DNA of 64,000 nt from Mycobacterium attenuatum (GCF_900566085.1 NZ_UPHT01000138.1:48322-112321); one strand, 5' to 3'; shown: positions 41,534 through 51,318, numbered from the stretch's first letter. Numbers and translations are program-made. The notes: a model not told the origin generated them from the sequence alone.

Positions 41534-43067
41534 CGGAAAGCGGGCCGACGTGACTTCGTTGCTGCACCGCCGAACCGACGTTTCGCCGGCGACTACCGGA
41601 GCGGCGTCAGGTGCGGCGCGCACACCCGATCCCACGACGTTGCGGCGCTGGCAACATCGGTATTCCCACTATCTGCGCATTAGCGACTCCGTGATCGTCG
41701 TCGCCGCCGTCATGCTCGCGCAATATGTCCGCTTCGGCGATTCGCCGAATAAATCGGGCTACCCGGGCCCGGTGATGACGCTGTTTTCGGTTCTCTTCGC
41801 GGCTCTCTGGCTCACTTCTCTTGCAATATTCAACACACGATCACCGCACGTTATCGGAGTCGGTATCGACGAGTACCGGCGAATCAGCAGCGCGTCATTC
41901 TGGACATTCGGAATCATCGCAATGGTGACGCTGCTCGCCAAGATCGAATTGGCCCGTGGCTATCTGGCGGTCGCGCTTCCCGTCGGCACCCTCGGACTGC
42001 TGACGAGCCGCAACAGCTGGCGCAGGTATATCTGCCGTAAGCGAGCCCATGGCGAATACCAGACAGCGTCTTTGGCAATCGGGGACCGGCAAGGGCTTTC
42101 CCGGCTGGTACAGGAACTGGACCGTAATCCGCGTGACGGTTACGTCGTCGTCGGTGTCTGCATACCGGGATACGGCCCGCCCCGCGCCGAAACCCTGATG
42201 GTCGAAGGCCGCAATGTTCCCATTCTGGGTGACGAGTCGTATGCGGTGACCGCGGTTGACGAATGCGGCGCCGGCACGGTGGTGGTGACACAGACCGAAC
42301 ACTTCGGCATGCACGCGATCAGAGACTTGATCTGGCAGTTGGAGACCAAGGACGTCGACCTGGTGGTATCCCCGGGGATGATGGACATCGCGGAAGCACG
42401 ATTGACGGTGCGTCCGGTCGCCGGATTCCCATTGCTGCATGTCGAAAAGCCGCTCTACACCGGCGCCCAGCGCTTTCAAAAACGAACATTCGACTTCTGT
42501 TTCGCGTTGGCCGCCCTCCTGGTGACGTCGCCAATTCTCATTGCGGCCGCCATCGCGATCAGGCTGACGAGCAAAGGTCCCGTCTTCTACCGTTCCGAGC
42601 GTATCGGCATTAACGGCGAGCCCTTTATGATGCTCAAGCTTCGGACAATGGAGGTGGACGCCGACAGGCACCTCGACCTCCTGTTGTCGATGAACCAGGG
42701 GGCCGGCGGAATACTGTTCAAAATGCGTCAAGACCCCCGGGTCACCCCCGTGGGGAGGATACTGCGCAGATACAGCATCGACGAGCTCCCCCAATTCATC
42801 AACGTCATCAAGCAGGACATGAGCGTGGTCGGCCCGCGGCCCCCGTTGAGCCGCGAAGTCGACAACTACAACGTCGACGTGAAGCGGAGGCTGCTGGTCA
42901 AGCCCGGCGTCACCGGAATATGGCAGGTCAGCGGCCGCTCCGAACTTTCCTGGGAGGAGTCGGTCCGGCTGGATCTTTCCTACGTCGACAATTGGTCGAT
43001 GGCGGGCGATCTCATGATCATCGCCAAGACAGGAAAAGCCGTCCTGACGGGGCACGGAGCATACTAG
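41475..43067 (+). CDS. Polyprenyl-phosphate sugar-1-phosphate transferase (WbaP/WcaJ-type priming enzyme)
   Basis: Starts the repeat unit by moving a hexose-1-phosphate onto polyprenyl phosphate. About 530 residues: an N-terminal soluble stretch, four membrane helices (about 65-175), a Rossmann-like cytosolic domain, a fifth helix (FCFALAALLVTSPILIAAAIAI), and the C-terminal catalytic domain. The catalytic domain shows KRTFDF, FYRSERIG, LKLRTM, FKMRQDPRVTPVGRILRRYS, DELPQFINV, SVVGPRPP and KPGVTGIWQVSGRS, all conserved in this superfamily; the Asp-Glu of DELPQ is essential in studied members. It starts within wecG and is followed by the flippase gene 13 bases later. Confidence 0.94.
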   Translation: MPISSAPSAMPRGPKPRPYSGKRADVTSLLHRRTDVSPATTGAASGAARTPDPTTLRRWQHRYSHYLRISDSVIVVAAVMLAQYVRFGDSPNKSGYPGPVMTLFSVLFAALWLTSLAIFNTRSPHVIGVGIDEYRRISSASFWTFGIIAMVTLLAKIELARGYLAVALPVGTLGLLTSRNSWRRYICRKRAHGEYQTASLAIGDRQGLSRLVQELDRNPRDGYVVVGVCIPGYGPPRAETLMVEGRNVPILGDESYAVTAVDECGAGTVVVTQTEHFGMHAIRDLIWQLETKDVDLVVSPGMMDIAEARLTVRPVAGFPLLHVEKPLYTGAQRFQKRTFDFCFALAALLVTSPILIAAAIAIRLTSKGPVFYRSERIGINGEPFMMLKLRTMEVDADRHLDLLLSMNQGAGGILFKMRQDPRVTPVGRILRRYSIDELPQFINVIKQDMSVVGPRPPLSREVDNYNVDVKRRLLVKPGVTGIWQVSGRSELSWEESVRLDLSYVDNWSMAGDLMIIAKTGKAVLTGHGAY

Positions 43068-43080
43068 GTGGCCGTGAGCC

Positions 43081-44544
43081 ATGACTGAGCCGACGGCACC
43101 CGGTGCGGTTGCACCAACGGTGCCGGTCGCTCGGTTGGCTCACGCGTTCTCGATCCAGCTGATCTGCCGGATGCTGGGGATGCTGGCCTCGGTGGTATCG
43201 GTTGCGATGACCGCTCGCTATCTGGGTCCCGACCGCTACGGCCAGCTCACCATTGCCGTCGCCTTCATCGGGATGTGGGCCAGCCTGATCGACCTCGGCG
43301 TCGGGCGGGTGATCGTGCGTCGCGTGACCTCGGGCCGTGACGATCTCGAGCGCCTGGTCCGGATCTACAACGGGCTGTCCCTGCTGTACTGCGTTCCACT
43401 CGTGGCATTGGCGGCGGGAACCGGGTTGCTGGTCTACCGCGATCACGACGTGCGCGTGATGCTTGTCGTGTTGTCCGCGCAGTTGCTCATCGTGACCATG
43501 ACGGTGCGGCTCGAGCCGGTGTTTCAGACCAAAGTTCAGTTCGTCGCGGTGGCGGTCTCCGACGTCGTCGGGCGGTTGGCCACGCTGGCCGTGATTGTGT
43601 TTCTGGTAGCCGAAAGCGCCGACGTCATCTGGTTCGCGGCAGTGCAGCTCATTCCGACGACCCTGCAGGTGCTGATCCAGAGCGGCGCCGCGGCGCGCCA
43701 TGTTTCGCTGCGTCCCATCTTCGCGCCGCGTGAGGCCGCAGATCTGTTGCGGGAAAGCCTGTTTCCGATGGGCGTGACCATGGTCACCGTCTTGTACTGG
43801 CGCGCCGACGGCGTGATCTTGTCCTTGGTGAACACCCATTCCGAGGTGGGTGTTTACGGCCTGGCCTCATCGATCGCGCTCAACACCCTGGTGGTCTCGG
43901 TGTTCTTCCTCAAGTCCACGCTCTCAACAGCCACCGAATTGTTTTCGCGCGATGTCGCGGCATTCGCGGGCTTCATGCGCCGCAGTATCGAGCTGATGTT
44001 CTTCCTGGCCGTACCGGTCGCAGTGGTTGGCGCGTTGCTTGCCGGACCGCTCGTCAGGTTGTTTGGAAACCAGGCATTCGTCGGCCGCGGCACACCGACG
44101 CTGGCGTTGCTGTTCGTCGCGGTAGCGCTACGCTTTGTCACCACCACCCTGGGCGAGGGTCTGTTCGCCAGCCACCGGCAGCGCTTCTGGTTCTGGCTGT
44201 CGGTGGCCACCCTGGGGCTCAATGTCATGCTCAACCTGGCCCTGGGCTGGCGGCTGGGCGCGGTGGGAGCCGGCATCGCGCTGGTGTGCACGGAATTGGC
44301 CAACCTGATGGTTGCCAGCTGGTGTCTGCACCGCCAGTGCGGTTACCGGACGCCGGTGCCATTCGTGCTGCGGCTGCTGCTGCCGACGGCAGCGAGTGTC
44401 GCTGTGACGCTACTGCTTTGGGGCCAGCATGTGGTTCTCGTTCTGGGCGCTGCCGCTACCGGCTACCTGGCCACCAGCGCCGTGATCGGCCCGCTCACCT
44501 GGTCGGCTTTGGCCGGGCTGCGCCGCGATCAGCTGACGGCATGA
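43081..44544 (+). CDS. Wzx-type polysaccharide flippase (MOP superfamily)
   Basis: A 487-residue membrane protein with about 12-14 helices, flipping polyprenyl-linked repeat units across the membrane. The N-terminus has FSIQLICRMLGMLASVVSVAMTARYLG, the usual start of this family, then DRYGQLTIAVAF and IDLGVGRVIVRR. Basic residues inside helices (for example YWRADGVILS) are typical of Wzx channels. It directly follows the priming transferase (AGGTGG upstream of the ATG) and precedes an acyltransferase. Confidence 0.9.
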   Translation: MTEPTAPGAVAPTVPVARLAHAFSIQLICRMLGMLASVVSVAMTARYLGPDRYGQLTIAVAFIGMWASLIDLGVGRVIVRRVTSGRDDLERLVRIYNGLSLLYCVPLVALAAGTGLLVYRDHDVRVMLVVLSAQLLIVTMTVRLEPVFQTKVQFVAVAVSDVVGRLATLAVIVFLVAESADVIWFAAVQLIPTTLQVLIQSGAAARHVSLRPIFAPREAADLLRESLFPMGVTMVTVLYWRADGVILSLVNTHSEVGVYGLASSIALNTLVVSVFFLKSTLSTATELFSRDVAAFAGFMRRSIELMFFLAVPVAVVGALLAGPLVRLFGNQAFVGRGTPTLALLFVAVALRFVTTTLGEGLFASHRQRFWFWLSVATLGLNVMLNLALGWRLGAVGAGIALVCTELANLMVASWCLHRQCGYRTPVPFVLRLLLPTAASVAVTLLLWGQHVVLVLGAAATGYLATSAVIGPLTWSALAGLRRDQLTA

Positions 44545-44623
44545 ACCCTGCCATGGACGGCCCCGCGGCAAGCACCCGGCCACACTACCCTGCGAGGGGC
44601 CGCACCAGCCTAGCTAGTACGGT

Positions 44624-45187
44624 ATGCCCGTGATCAGGACTCGCGAGGACTTGCGGGCGTACCTGGCAGCGGATTTGACAGCATACGGCCTGCGGCGCTG
44701 GCGGCTGCACCACCGAATCTTGAAGCGCCCAGCCCACTTTCAGCGCCTCCTGCGCAAATCGGAGTACTGGGCAAATACGGCCCGGACGCCGGCCGGGCAT
44801 GTCGTAGCCGCATATCTGAAGCTGCGGACCAAGTTCTTGGGTGAAAGGCTCGGATTCGACATCCCCCGCAACGTCTTTGGTCCGGGTCTGTCGATCGCTC
44901 ACACCGGCTTGATCGTCGTGCACTACAAAGCCCGGGTCGGCACGAACTGCCGGATTCATCATGGCGTGACGATAGGAGAAGGTCGTCCCGGTCACTTCCC
45001 GACCATCGGCGACGACGTGTTTATCTCCCCGATGGCCATGGTGCTGGGCGCCGACGTCGGCAACCGCGTCGCCATCCGGCCGGGCGCGGTCGTCACCAAA
45101 TCGGTACCGGACGACGTCGACGTCGCGGGTTATCCGGCCCGGATCGTCAAGGATCGCCGCCCGCGCGCGGCCCGCGGCGAGGACTAA
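44624..45187 (+). CDS. Serine-acetyltransferase-like hexapeptide acyltransferase
   Basis: A 187-residue left-handed beta-helix protein. The C-terminal half has hexapeptide repeats with IAHTGLIVVHYKARVGTNCRIHHGVTIGEG in outline, including the catalytic-type His in IHHGVTIGE, then IGDDVFISPMAMVLGADVGNRVAIRPGAVVTKSVPDD. The N-terminal half is helical. In polysaccharide loci such enzymes O-acetylate sugars, which fits here better than cysteine synthesis, for which a cysK neighbour would be expected. It starts 79 bases after the flippase gene. Confidence 0.82.
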   Translation: MPVIRTREDLRAYLAADLTAYGLRRWRLHHRILKRPAHFQRLLRKSEYWANTARTPAGHVVAAYLKLRTKFLGERLGFDIPRNVFGPGLSIAHTGLIVVHYKARVGTNCRIHHGVTIGEGRPGHFPTIGDDVFISPMAMVLGADVGNRVAIRPGAVVTKSVPDDVDVAGYPARIVKDRRPRAARGED

Positions 45188-45272
45188 CTGTGCCGGCACC
45201 AACGGAAGCGAATACCGTTGCCGCGCTGCTGCTCTCAGGCAGACCAGGTGGCCGCCGGGAAATGGCGCCGGC

Positions 45273-47240
45273 ATGACCCGTGAAATGGACCGGGCATACC
45301 TGAAGCCCCCCGTCGGCGACACAGCCGCCTTGCCATCCGGCCGGTCGCTGGCGGTCCTGATCGTGACCTGCCAGGACCACGGTCTCCTCGAGAGGTGCCT
45401 CGCCAGCGTCGCTGAGCAGGTGCCCGGGCTGCCGGTCTACGTCTATGAGAACGGCGACGAAAGATACCCCGGTCGCGCGGAACTGGTCGCCCGTTATCCG
45501 GACGCTCGCTGGGTGCCGGGGCCGGTACACCTTGGCTACGCCGCGGCCGTCAATGCGCTGGTGGGACACACGCCGAGCGATTCTGATCTGTTGCTACTCA
45601 ATCCTGATGCGCGCGTTCGGGGACCGCTGACCCGCACCAGAGAGTTGCTCCGCCAGCCTCGGGTGGCGGCGGTTTCTCCGATGGTGTGTGACGACGGCGG
45701 TCGACGATCGTGGGACATCGCGACCCGTCGCCTGACGTTGAACCGAGCGCTGATAGCGGCTGCAGGTTATGCGGGCCGGCTGCGCGGCACCCCGTTCTCT
45801 GCTCTCTATGCCCGCCAGCCGGCCGAATCACGGGGTATCCGCGGCGTTCTGGGAGCTGCCTGCCTGGCGATCAGCCGTGCGGCGTGGAATACCGTCGGCG
45901 GTTTCGACGAGGAGTTCGTGAACTACGGCGCTGCAGCCGACTGGCAAAGTCGCGCCCGTGCGGCGGGCTGGCGCGTGCTGTTGGCCGACGAACTCGGCGC
46001 CGAACGAAGCGATCCGGCAACCGCCGCGAGTGCCGGACACCGTCGCGACCGGGACCTGGCGCAGGCCAATACCGCGCTGCAGCTCGAACATCAACACAGC
46101 GTTCACCACGCGGACGCGTATCTTGCCGGCGCCAAGCTGCTGGAGCGGCTGCAGGCGTCGAGGCGCGGGGTCAAGGTGGGCGCTCGCACCCGCCGGCACC
46201 ATGGCTTGCCGGCGATCGTGATCGCCACCAACCGCCTGGTGTACGGCGGCGCCGAGCGTCAGAAAGCTTTGCTGGCAACGGAGTTGGACCGCCGCGGCTA
46301 CCCGGTCACCATTGTCTGCGTGCAACGGTTCGGCCCGCTGATCGACGAAATCCCACCCAGTGTGCGCGTGGTCCGCCAGCCCTGGTGGGCCCCCATCATC
46401 GACCTCCCTCCGGGGCCGGCGGTGCTCATCAGCGGCGACACCAACACCGAAACAGGATTTGGCACACTGTGGCGCGCAGCCGGTCGGAGCCGTCGCTGGT
46501 TGGTTGCCGCACACATTCCGCCCGAAGACGACCGGCCGATCTATTCCCGCCCCTTAACCGCAGCGATGCGCCGCGCCGACGGTTTCATCGTTCTGGCACA
46601 ACGCCATTGGGACATGCTGACCGCACACCATCGGCTCGGCGAGCGGCGATTCGTGGTGCCCAACGGCGTCGTCGTCGCCGACGTCGGGGCCCCGCCGATC
46701 CGGACCGTCGGCGACCCACCACATTTGGTGATGCTCTCGCGCATCGTCGAGCACAAGAACCCGCACCTGCTGATCGAGGCACTCGGCGGCCTTGCCGACA
46801 TGCCCTGGAAACTGTCAATTTTCGGTGACGGACCGGACCGGGAGCGCTTGCAGGCCCGCACCCCGGCCGAGTTGGGTGATCGGGTTCGGTGGCGCGGCTG
46901 GTCGCCGGGCCCCGGGCCGGCCTTGGCCGACGCCGACCTGCTTTGCGTCCCAAGTCGTTCCGAGGCGTTCCCGCTGGTGATTCTCGAGGCGATGGCTCGG
47001 GCGGTGCCGGTTGCGGCATCGGCCGTATGCGCCGTGCCCGAAATGCTGGACTTCGGAAGGGCGGGCTTTGTCATCGAGCCCGCCTCGGTATTGGGATGGC
47101 GCGAACACCTGGCCAGGATCCTGGCAGCGCCCACCGCGCTGCCATCGGTGGGACAGCTCGGTTTCGCTCGCATGCGTCAGCACTACACGGTGCAGGCAAT
47201 GACCGATGCCTACCTCGACGCGATCGACGCGGTGCTATGA
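45273..47240 (+). CDS. Fused GT2-GT4 glycosyltransferase
   Basis: A 655-residue protein with two glycosyltransferases in one chain. Residues ~25-300 are a GT2 (GT-A) enzyme: LAVLIVTCQDHGLLERCLASV, LLLLNPDARV as the DxD-like site, GACLAISRAAWNTVGGFDEEF. Residues ~310-655 are a GT4 (GT-B) enzyme: TNRLVYGGAERQKALLATEL, VMLSRIVEHKNPHLLIEAL, SRSEAFPLVILEAMARAVPVAASA, where the E(x7)E motif lies. It can probably add two successive sugars. The next gene overlaps by ATGA. No signal or membrane segment. Confidence 0.9.
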   Translation: MTREMDRAYLKPPVGDTAALPSGRSLAVLIVTCQDHGLLERCLASVAEQVPGLPVYVYENGDERYPGRAELVARYPDARWVPGPVHLGYAAAVNALVGHTPSDSDLLLLNPDARVRGPLTRTRELLRQPRVAAVSPMVCDDGGRRSWDIATRRLTLNRALIAAAGYAGRLRGTPFSALYARQPAESRGIRGVLGAACLAISRAAWNTVGGFDEEFVNYGAAADWQSRARAAGWRVLLADELGAERSDPATAASAGHRRDRDLAQANTALQLEHQHSVHHADAYLAGAKLLERLQASRRGVKVGARTRRHHGLPAIVIATNRLVYGGAERQKALLATELDRRGYPVTIVCVQRFGPLIDEIPPSVRVVRQPWWAPIIDLPPGPAVLISGDTNTETGFGTLWRAAGRSRRWLVAAHIPPEDDRPIYSRPLTAAMRRADGFIVLAQRHWDMLTAHHRLGERRFVVPNGVVVADVGAPPIRTVGDPPHLVMLSRIVEHKNPHLLIEALGGLADMPWKLSIFGDGPDRERLQARTPAELGDRVRWRGWSPGPGPALADADLLCVPSRSEAFPLVILEAMARAVPVAASAVCAVPEMLDFGRAGFVIEPASVLGWREHLARILAAPTALPSVGQLGFARMRQHYTVQAMTDAYLDAIDAVL

Positions 47241-48283
47241 ATTCGCTTCGGGCGCTGTGGCTTTCGCCCTGGATGCGTCCGCTGGCACGGGTACAGGCCG
47301 AGGCCCTGCGCCGGCGTGGTGTCGACGTGCTCCTGGTGACCACCGACCTACACCCGGAGTCCGACGCCGCACGGGACTACGAGCTGGTGCTCGATCCGCG
47401 GGTGCGCACGCCTGCGACCTGGCCCGCGTTCTTAGCAGCCCGGCGCCGTGTCCGCGAATACCGTCCACAGGTCGTGTTCGCCGAGCTGGTTCGCGATCCC
47501 CGTTGGATCATGCTGGCCGGGCGGGTTCCGCGCATCCAGCTGGTGCACGACGACAGACCACACGACCCCGTCGAACACCGGCCCGCCTACGAACACGCCG
47601 TCTTCGACCGCTGGGGTGCCCGTTCGGCAGCCACCATCACCTACAGCGAGTACGTCGCAGCCGCCGTCACCGCGCGCCGCGACGTCGCCGGCACGCGCGT
47701 GCACGTCGTGCCGCTTACCAGCGACCTCGCCCCGGCCCTGGTGCCGCCGCTCGTGCGACCCGAAGGGCGCCATGACTTCGTCATGATCGGCCGGCTGCAC
47801 CCCTACAAGAACGTCGAGGTGGTGCTGCACGCCTGGCAGCGACACGTCGACGGCGGCTGGCGCGGCGACAACCTGGTGCTCATCGGCGGGCCGCTGGGCG
47901 CCGCCGCCCTGCCCAAACACACGCGTTGGCTGCCCGGCAGCTATCGCTACTGCGACGTCGTACCGACGCTTGCCGCCGCGAAAGGCTCGGTCGCCCACTA
48001 CCGGCGCGCCTCGCAAAGCGGTGTCCAGGTGCTGTCGATGCAGCTGGGAGTGATGCCGATCGTGTCCACCGCCGGTGCCCTGCCCGAATACCAGCCGCCG
48101 GGCTGCCCCCCGATTGATGTCGACGACGTTGCCGGGCTGGCCGCCACCTTCGACGCCCTTGCCGACCCGGCCGTCGCGGCACGGCAGGGCGCCGCGGCGG
48201 CACGCCACTACGCGCAGCGATTCGCCGTCGAGCACGTCGCGGATCACCTGCTGGAGGTCATCACCGAGGTGGCGGCGCGCTGA
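47237..48283 (+). CDS. GT4-like glycosyltransferase
   Basis: A 348-residue GT-B enzyme from an ATG overlapping the preceding stop. It opens LRALWLSPWMRPLARVQAEAL, with a nucleotide-sugar half at about 195-330 containing FVMIGRLHPYKNVEVVLHAW and LPEYQPPGCPPIDVDD. The E(x7)E region is replaced by ASQSGVQVLSMQLGV, so it is a divergent member. Its stop is immediately followed, with no gap, by the stop of the oppositely oriented methyltransferase. Confidence 0.85.
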   Translation: MNSLRALWLSPWMRPLARVQAEALRRRGVDVLLVTTDLHPESDAARDYELVLDPRVRTPATWPAFLAARRRVREYRPQVVFAELVRDPRWIMLAGRVPRIQLVHDDRPHDPVEHRPAYEHAVFDRWGARSAATITYSEYVAAAVTARRDVAGTRVHVVPLTSDLAPALVPPLVRPEGRHDFVMIGRLHPYKNVEVVLHAWQRHVDGGWRGDNLVLIGGPLGAAALPKHTRWLPGSYRYCDVVPTLAAAKGSVAHYRRASQSGVQVLSMQLGVMPIVSTAGALPEYQPPGCPPIDVDDVAGLAATFDALADPAVAARQGAAAARHYAQRFAVEHVADHLLEVITEVAAR

Positions 48284-49240
48284 TTATTTCCCGGCGACCA
48301 GCGAGATAGTTTCGGAGAAAACACCGAGCTTGCCCAAGGCCTTTCCGCAGGAACGGCGCAACGCGGGCGTGGGTAAGATTTCCAAAAATCTTTCCGCCCA
48401 CAATACGATGCGCAGGAACAGCATCCCAGCCTCGTCCGATCGGGCGAACTTTCTTACACCCAGCACTGTCAGCAGCATGCGGAATCGGCGGGGCACAAAT
48501 CCATAACGCGCAGATACAAAGCCGGCCCTCCGCACCGACTCAACTAATTCGCGGCAGGTATATTCTTTCAAGTGCATGCCTTCCGGTGCAGCGCAGTTGA
48601 ATACTCGCGAGACATCGTGCGGCCCGGTATACCGGCTGGGGGTATCGAATATGTAGTGCCCGTCACGCTTTAATATGGTACGTACGCTACGGAGATGAGT
48701 ATCCAGGTCGCCGGGGTGTATGTGCTCGACGACCTGGTCAGATACCACCACATCGTACGTTTCGGCTGGCTCGAACTCGTCGAGGTGCACGCCGTCGGAT
48801 ATTCCCCAGGAAAGCTTCGCGGGCGACTCGGATATCAACTTCTTGCCGCGTTCGCGGGTGATCTCCGTCCCCCTGCAATCGTATCCGCAACCGGCCAGGA
48901 ACGAGATCAGGCCGCCCTGGCCAGAACCGATTTCATAAATTGTTTTCGGGGGCTCACCGATGAGTTCAAGCCAGCCGCTGAACTTTTCGTGAGGTGTCGC
49001 GAAATCGGCTTCTCCGGAAAACTGATTGAGCCAGTCCAATTCGGCGTAAAGACGAGTGTAGCACCGGTCAAAAGTAGCCCAACGATCTGCTGGGTCAGAT
49101 TCAAGCAACTCCTGCGTCAGTTGCTTTTCCAAATTCCAATGAGCCAATATCATTTGCTCGGTGATAGTTGCCTCGGCGGGAATGCGATAGGTTTTTTTGT
49201 AGCGTGCGATTAACTTGTTTCCCCTTGGTTCCACTGGCAT
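48284..49240 (-). CDS. SAM-dependent class I methyltransferase with AT-richer composition
   Basis: A 318-residue methyltransferase. SAM motifs: TIYEIGSGQGGLISFLAG near residue 100, CRGTEITRERG, and YDVVVSDQVVEHIHPGDLDTHL with RDGHYIFDTPSRY, as in Methyltransf_11/23 enzymes that act on glycan or nucleotide-sugar substrates. The stretch is visibly richer in A/T and uses rarer codons (ATA, AAT, TTA-type) than its neighbours, which suggests later arrival. It is convergent with the GT4 gene, stop to stop with zero spacing. Confidence 0.85.
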   Translation of the reverse strand: MPVEPRGNKLIARYKKTYRIPAEATITEQMILAHWNLEKQLTQELLESDPADRWATFDRCYTRLYAELDWLNQFSGEADFATPHEKFSGWLELIGEPPKTIYEIGSGQGGLISFLAGCGYDCRGTEITRERGKKLISESPAKLSWGISDGVHLDEFEPAETYDVVVSDQVVEHIHPGDLDTHLRSVRTILKRDGHYIFDTPSRYTGPHDVSRVFNCAAPEGMHLKEYTCRELVESVRRAGFVSARYGFVPRRFRMLLTVLGVRKFARSDEAGMLFLRIVLWAERFLEILPTPALRRSCGKALGKLGVFSETISLVAGK

Positions 49241-49299
49241 TCCTCGATGGTCAGCAAGCTAACGACACGGGGCCGCAACGCGGCTGCGGCGCGGACAAA

Positions 49300-51318
49300 T
49301 CAGCTGCGCAGTCTGCCGCGTCGGTTACGCCACACGATCACCGCTGCGCCGACGACGGCCAGGGCCACCCACGCTCCGCCGAACCACCACAGCCATCCCC
49401 AGTCCGAATGGCTCGGGGAATGAGCGCCCGGGCCGGACATGCCCCCGGCCATACCGGGCATGCCCATGGGATTGACGGTCACCGGGTCTTGTCCGGGGAC
49501 CGACACCAAAGCGACGCCCTTGATGCTCGGCCAGCGGGAACTGTCAGCGTCCAGCCATCTGAGCAGCTCATCGAGCTGCCCGGACGCGCCGTTGGACGTC
49601 GCGATCAGCATCGACCGGCCGTGGTTGAAGACCGTCTGCAGAGATGCGAACCGCAATGTCGGGTCCAGCGCGAGCGTGGTGGGTTTGCCGTCGGACTGGA
49701 GCGCGTTGATGGTGATCGGCCCGGTGGGTCCTGCCGACACCGGAAGCACGACATCGGGGTGATTCCAGCCATCGGCGGCGATCACTAGAGCGGGGTTCGA
49801 CGACTCGATCGCTTGTTTCACACCCGTGACAGCGGTGTCGATTGGGATCGAGCTGATTCGCTGCAAGCCCACCAGGATGTCGGCCGCGCGCGCGGTGTCG
49901 CTGAACGAGTGCGGCTCGATGCCGACCTGGACCTTGGGCATGAGCGCTTGCGGTACCGACGGCAGGCCATCGGGCACCGGCGGCTTGGCTGGGCTGCTCT
50001 GCACGGTGCTGTCGCCGTTGATGGTCAGCGTGAGCAGCTGGTCGCCGGCCCCGGCAATATAGAAGTCTCCACATCGCCCGACGTTGCCTGAAACATCGAG
50101 TGTCAGGTTCAGACCGGTCCAGCGCTGCAGCAACCGATCCGGGATACCGATCCAGCGGTCGATGGAGCCGTGGCCGTCGGTCGGCCAGTGGTCGACAGTC
50201 TCCGAAGCGACCGTGACTTCAATCTGGCCACCCATGTTGGTCGGCGTGGGCGAATAGGAACCCAGCAGATGCACTCGCACCCCATGGATGGACCTGCCAA
50301 ACCGTGTCTGGTCCAGTCCGATCGACAGCCGCGGTTGCAGCCCCGAGGAGGTGACGACCGGCATCCCCAGTTCGCGCAGCGTGGTGGTGTCGCCGGGGAG
50401 TTGGATGCTCGACTTCAGTGACGTCACAACGGCCTTGGAGGCAAGCGCCAGTGCCGACAGGTCGCCGAACAGCAACGCGATGTCTGATTGGTTGCTTGGT
50501 CCCAGCGCTCCGGAGATCAACAGCCACGGCATGCCCGGCCCCTGAAGGGAAAGCCCGTTGTCGGATCCCTCTTTGACGACGATCTGGCGTTCCTGAGGTT
50601 GCGACGGCGTTGGCGGCGCCGCCTGTCCTTCTTTCAGTGCCACCACGGCAATCTCGGGGTTCTGTTTACCGTAGTGCGCGGCGGCGGACGTCGCCACTTG
50701 AATCGCCGTATCGGACTCGGCCGTCGACGGCGACTGCGGCAGATATATGGAAAGCTTCCGCAGGACCGGCGGCAAGAAATGGGCAACGGTCGTGGGCGGT
50801 TGTTCGACGCCGGTGAAGGCGACAGTCGTATTGGTCAGTCGCAACGGACTCCAGGGGTAAACGCAGAACCCGTCCTGAGGCACCAGGTGTGCGCGCAGTG
50901 TGACCGTCGCAAAGTCATTGACCACTTGCGCCCCGGCCAGCGGAATGACGAGCGGCGCTTGGTCGGTGGTGGGCAGGTTCACCTTCGCGATCTGGCGCTC
51001 GTCCTGTGTGACGGTGATCGTGCCCGACCGCAAGTTGATCGGCGGTTCCACAATCGCGTTCAACGCCGCCGGCGCCAGCCCGCGCGGGACCGGCAGGCTC
51101 AGCTGCACTGTGCCATCCAAGCCGTAGAACCCCACGTTCGAGCTGGTTCCGAGATCCGCTAAAGACAGGGTCAACGAGGCCGTCGTTCTGGGCGGTTCGC
51201 CGGGTTCGGTCGTGGTGCCCGGTTCGGTGGGCTCGGCCCAGGAGGCGGGGGCGCTGGTGGTCAAACAGCCGATGACAGCGGCCAATGCAAGGACTCTGCC
51301 CAGGTATTTCCGACCCAT
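49300..51318 (-). CDS. BcsB-like membrane-anchored periplasmic/cell-wall protein
   Basis: A 672-residue exported protein like the BcsB subunit of bacterial cellulose synthase. A signal peptide (RVLALAAVIGCLTTSAPASWA) is followed by a BcsB-type beta domain (LSLPVPRGLAP, GSGTITV-like RSGTITVTQDE, DGFCVYPWSPLRL), flavodoxin-like and second carbohydrate-binding-like units to about 600, a Gly/Met-rich linker and one C-terminal helix (WFGGAWVALAVVGAAVIVW) with a basic tail. No BcsA-like synthase is in the window. The start at ATG 51318 gives a clean signal peptide; ATG 51336 is an alternative. It is divergent from the next GT4 gene. Confidence 0.82.
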   Translation of the reverse strand: MGRKYLGRVLALAAVIGCLTTSAPASWAEPTEPGTTTEPGEPPRTTASLTLSLADLGTSSNVGFYGLDGTVQLSLPVPRGLAPAALNAIVEPPINLRSGTITVTQDERQIAKVNLPTTDQAPLVIPLAGAQVVNDFATVTLRAHLVPQDGFCVYPWSPLRLTNTTVAFTGVEQPPTTVAHFLPPVLRKLSIYLPQSPSTAESDTAIQVATSAAAHYGKQNPEIAVVALKEGQAAPPTPSQPQERQIVVKEGSDNGLSLQGPGMPWLLISGALGPSNQSDIALLFGDLSALALASKAVVTSLKSSIQLPGDTTTLRELGMPVVTSSGLQPRLSIGLDQTRFGRSIHGVRVHLLGSYSPTPTNMGGQIEVTVASETVDHWPTDGHGSIDRWIGIPDRLLQRWTGLNLTLDVSGNVGRCGDFYIAGAGDQLLTLTINGDSTVQSSPAKPPVPDGLPSVPQALMPKVQVGIEPHSFSDTARAADILVGLQRISSIPIDTAVTGVKQAIESSNPALVIAADGWNHPDVVLPVSAGPTGPITINALQSDGKPTTLALDPTLRFASLQTVFNHGRSMLIATSNGASGQLDELLRWLDADSSRWPSIKGVALVSVPGQDPVTVNPMGMPGMAGGMSGPGAHSPSHSDWGWLWWFGGAWVALAVVGAAVIVWRNRRGRLRS

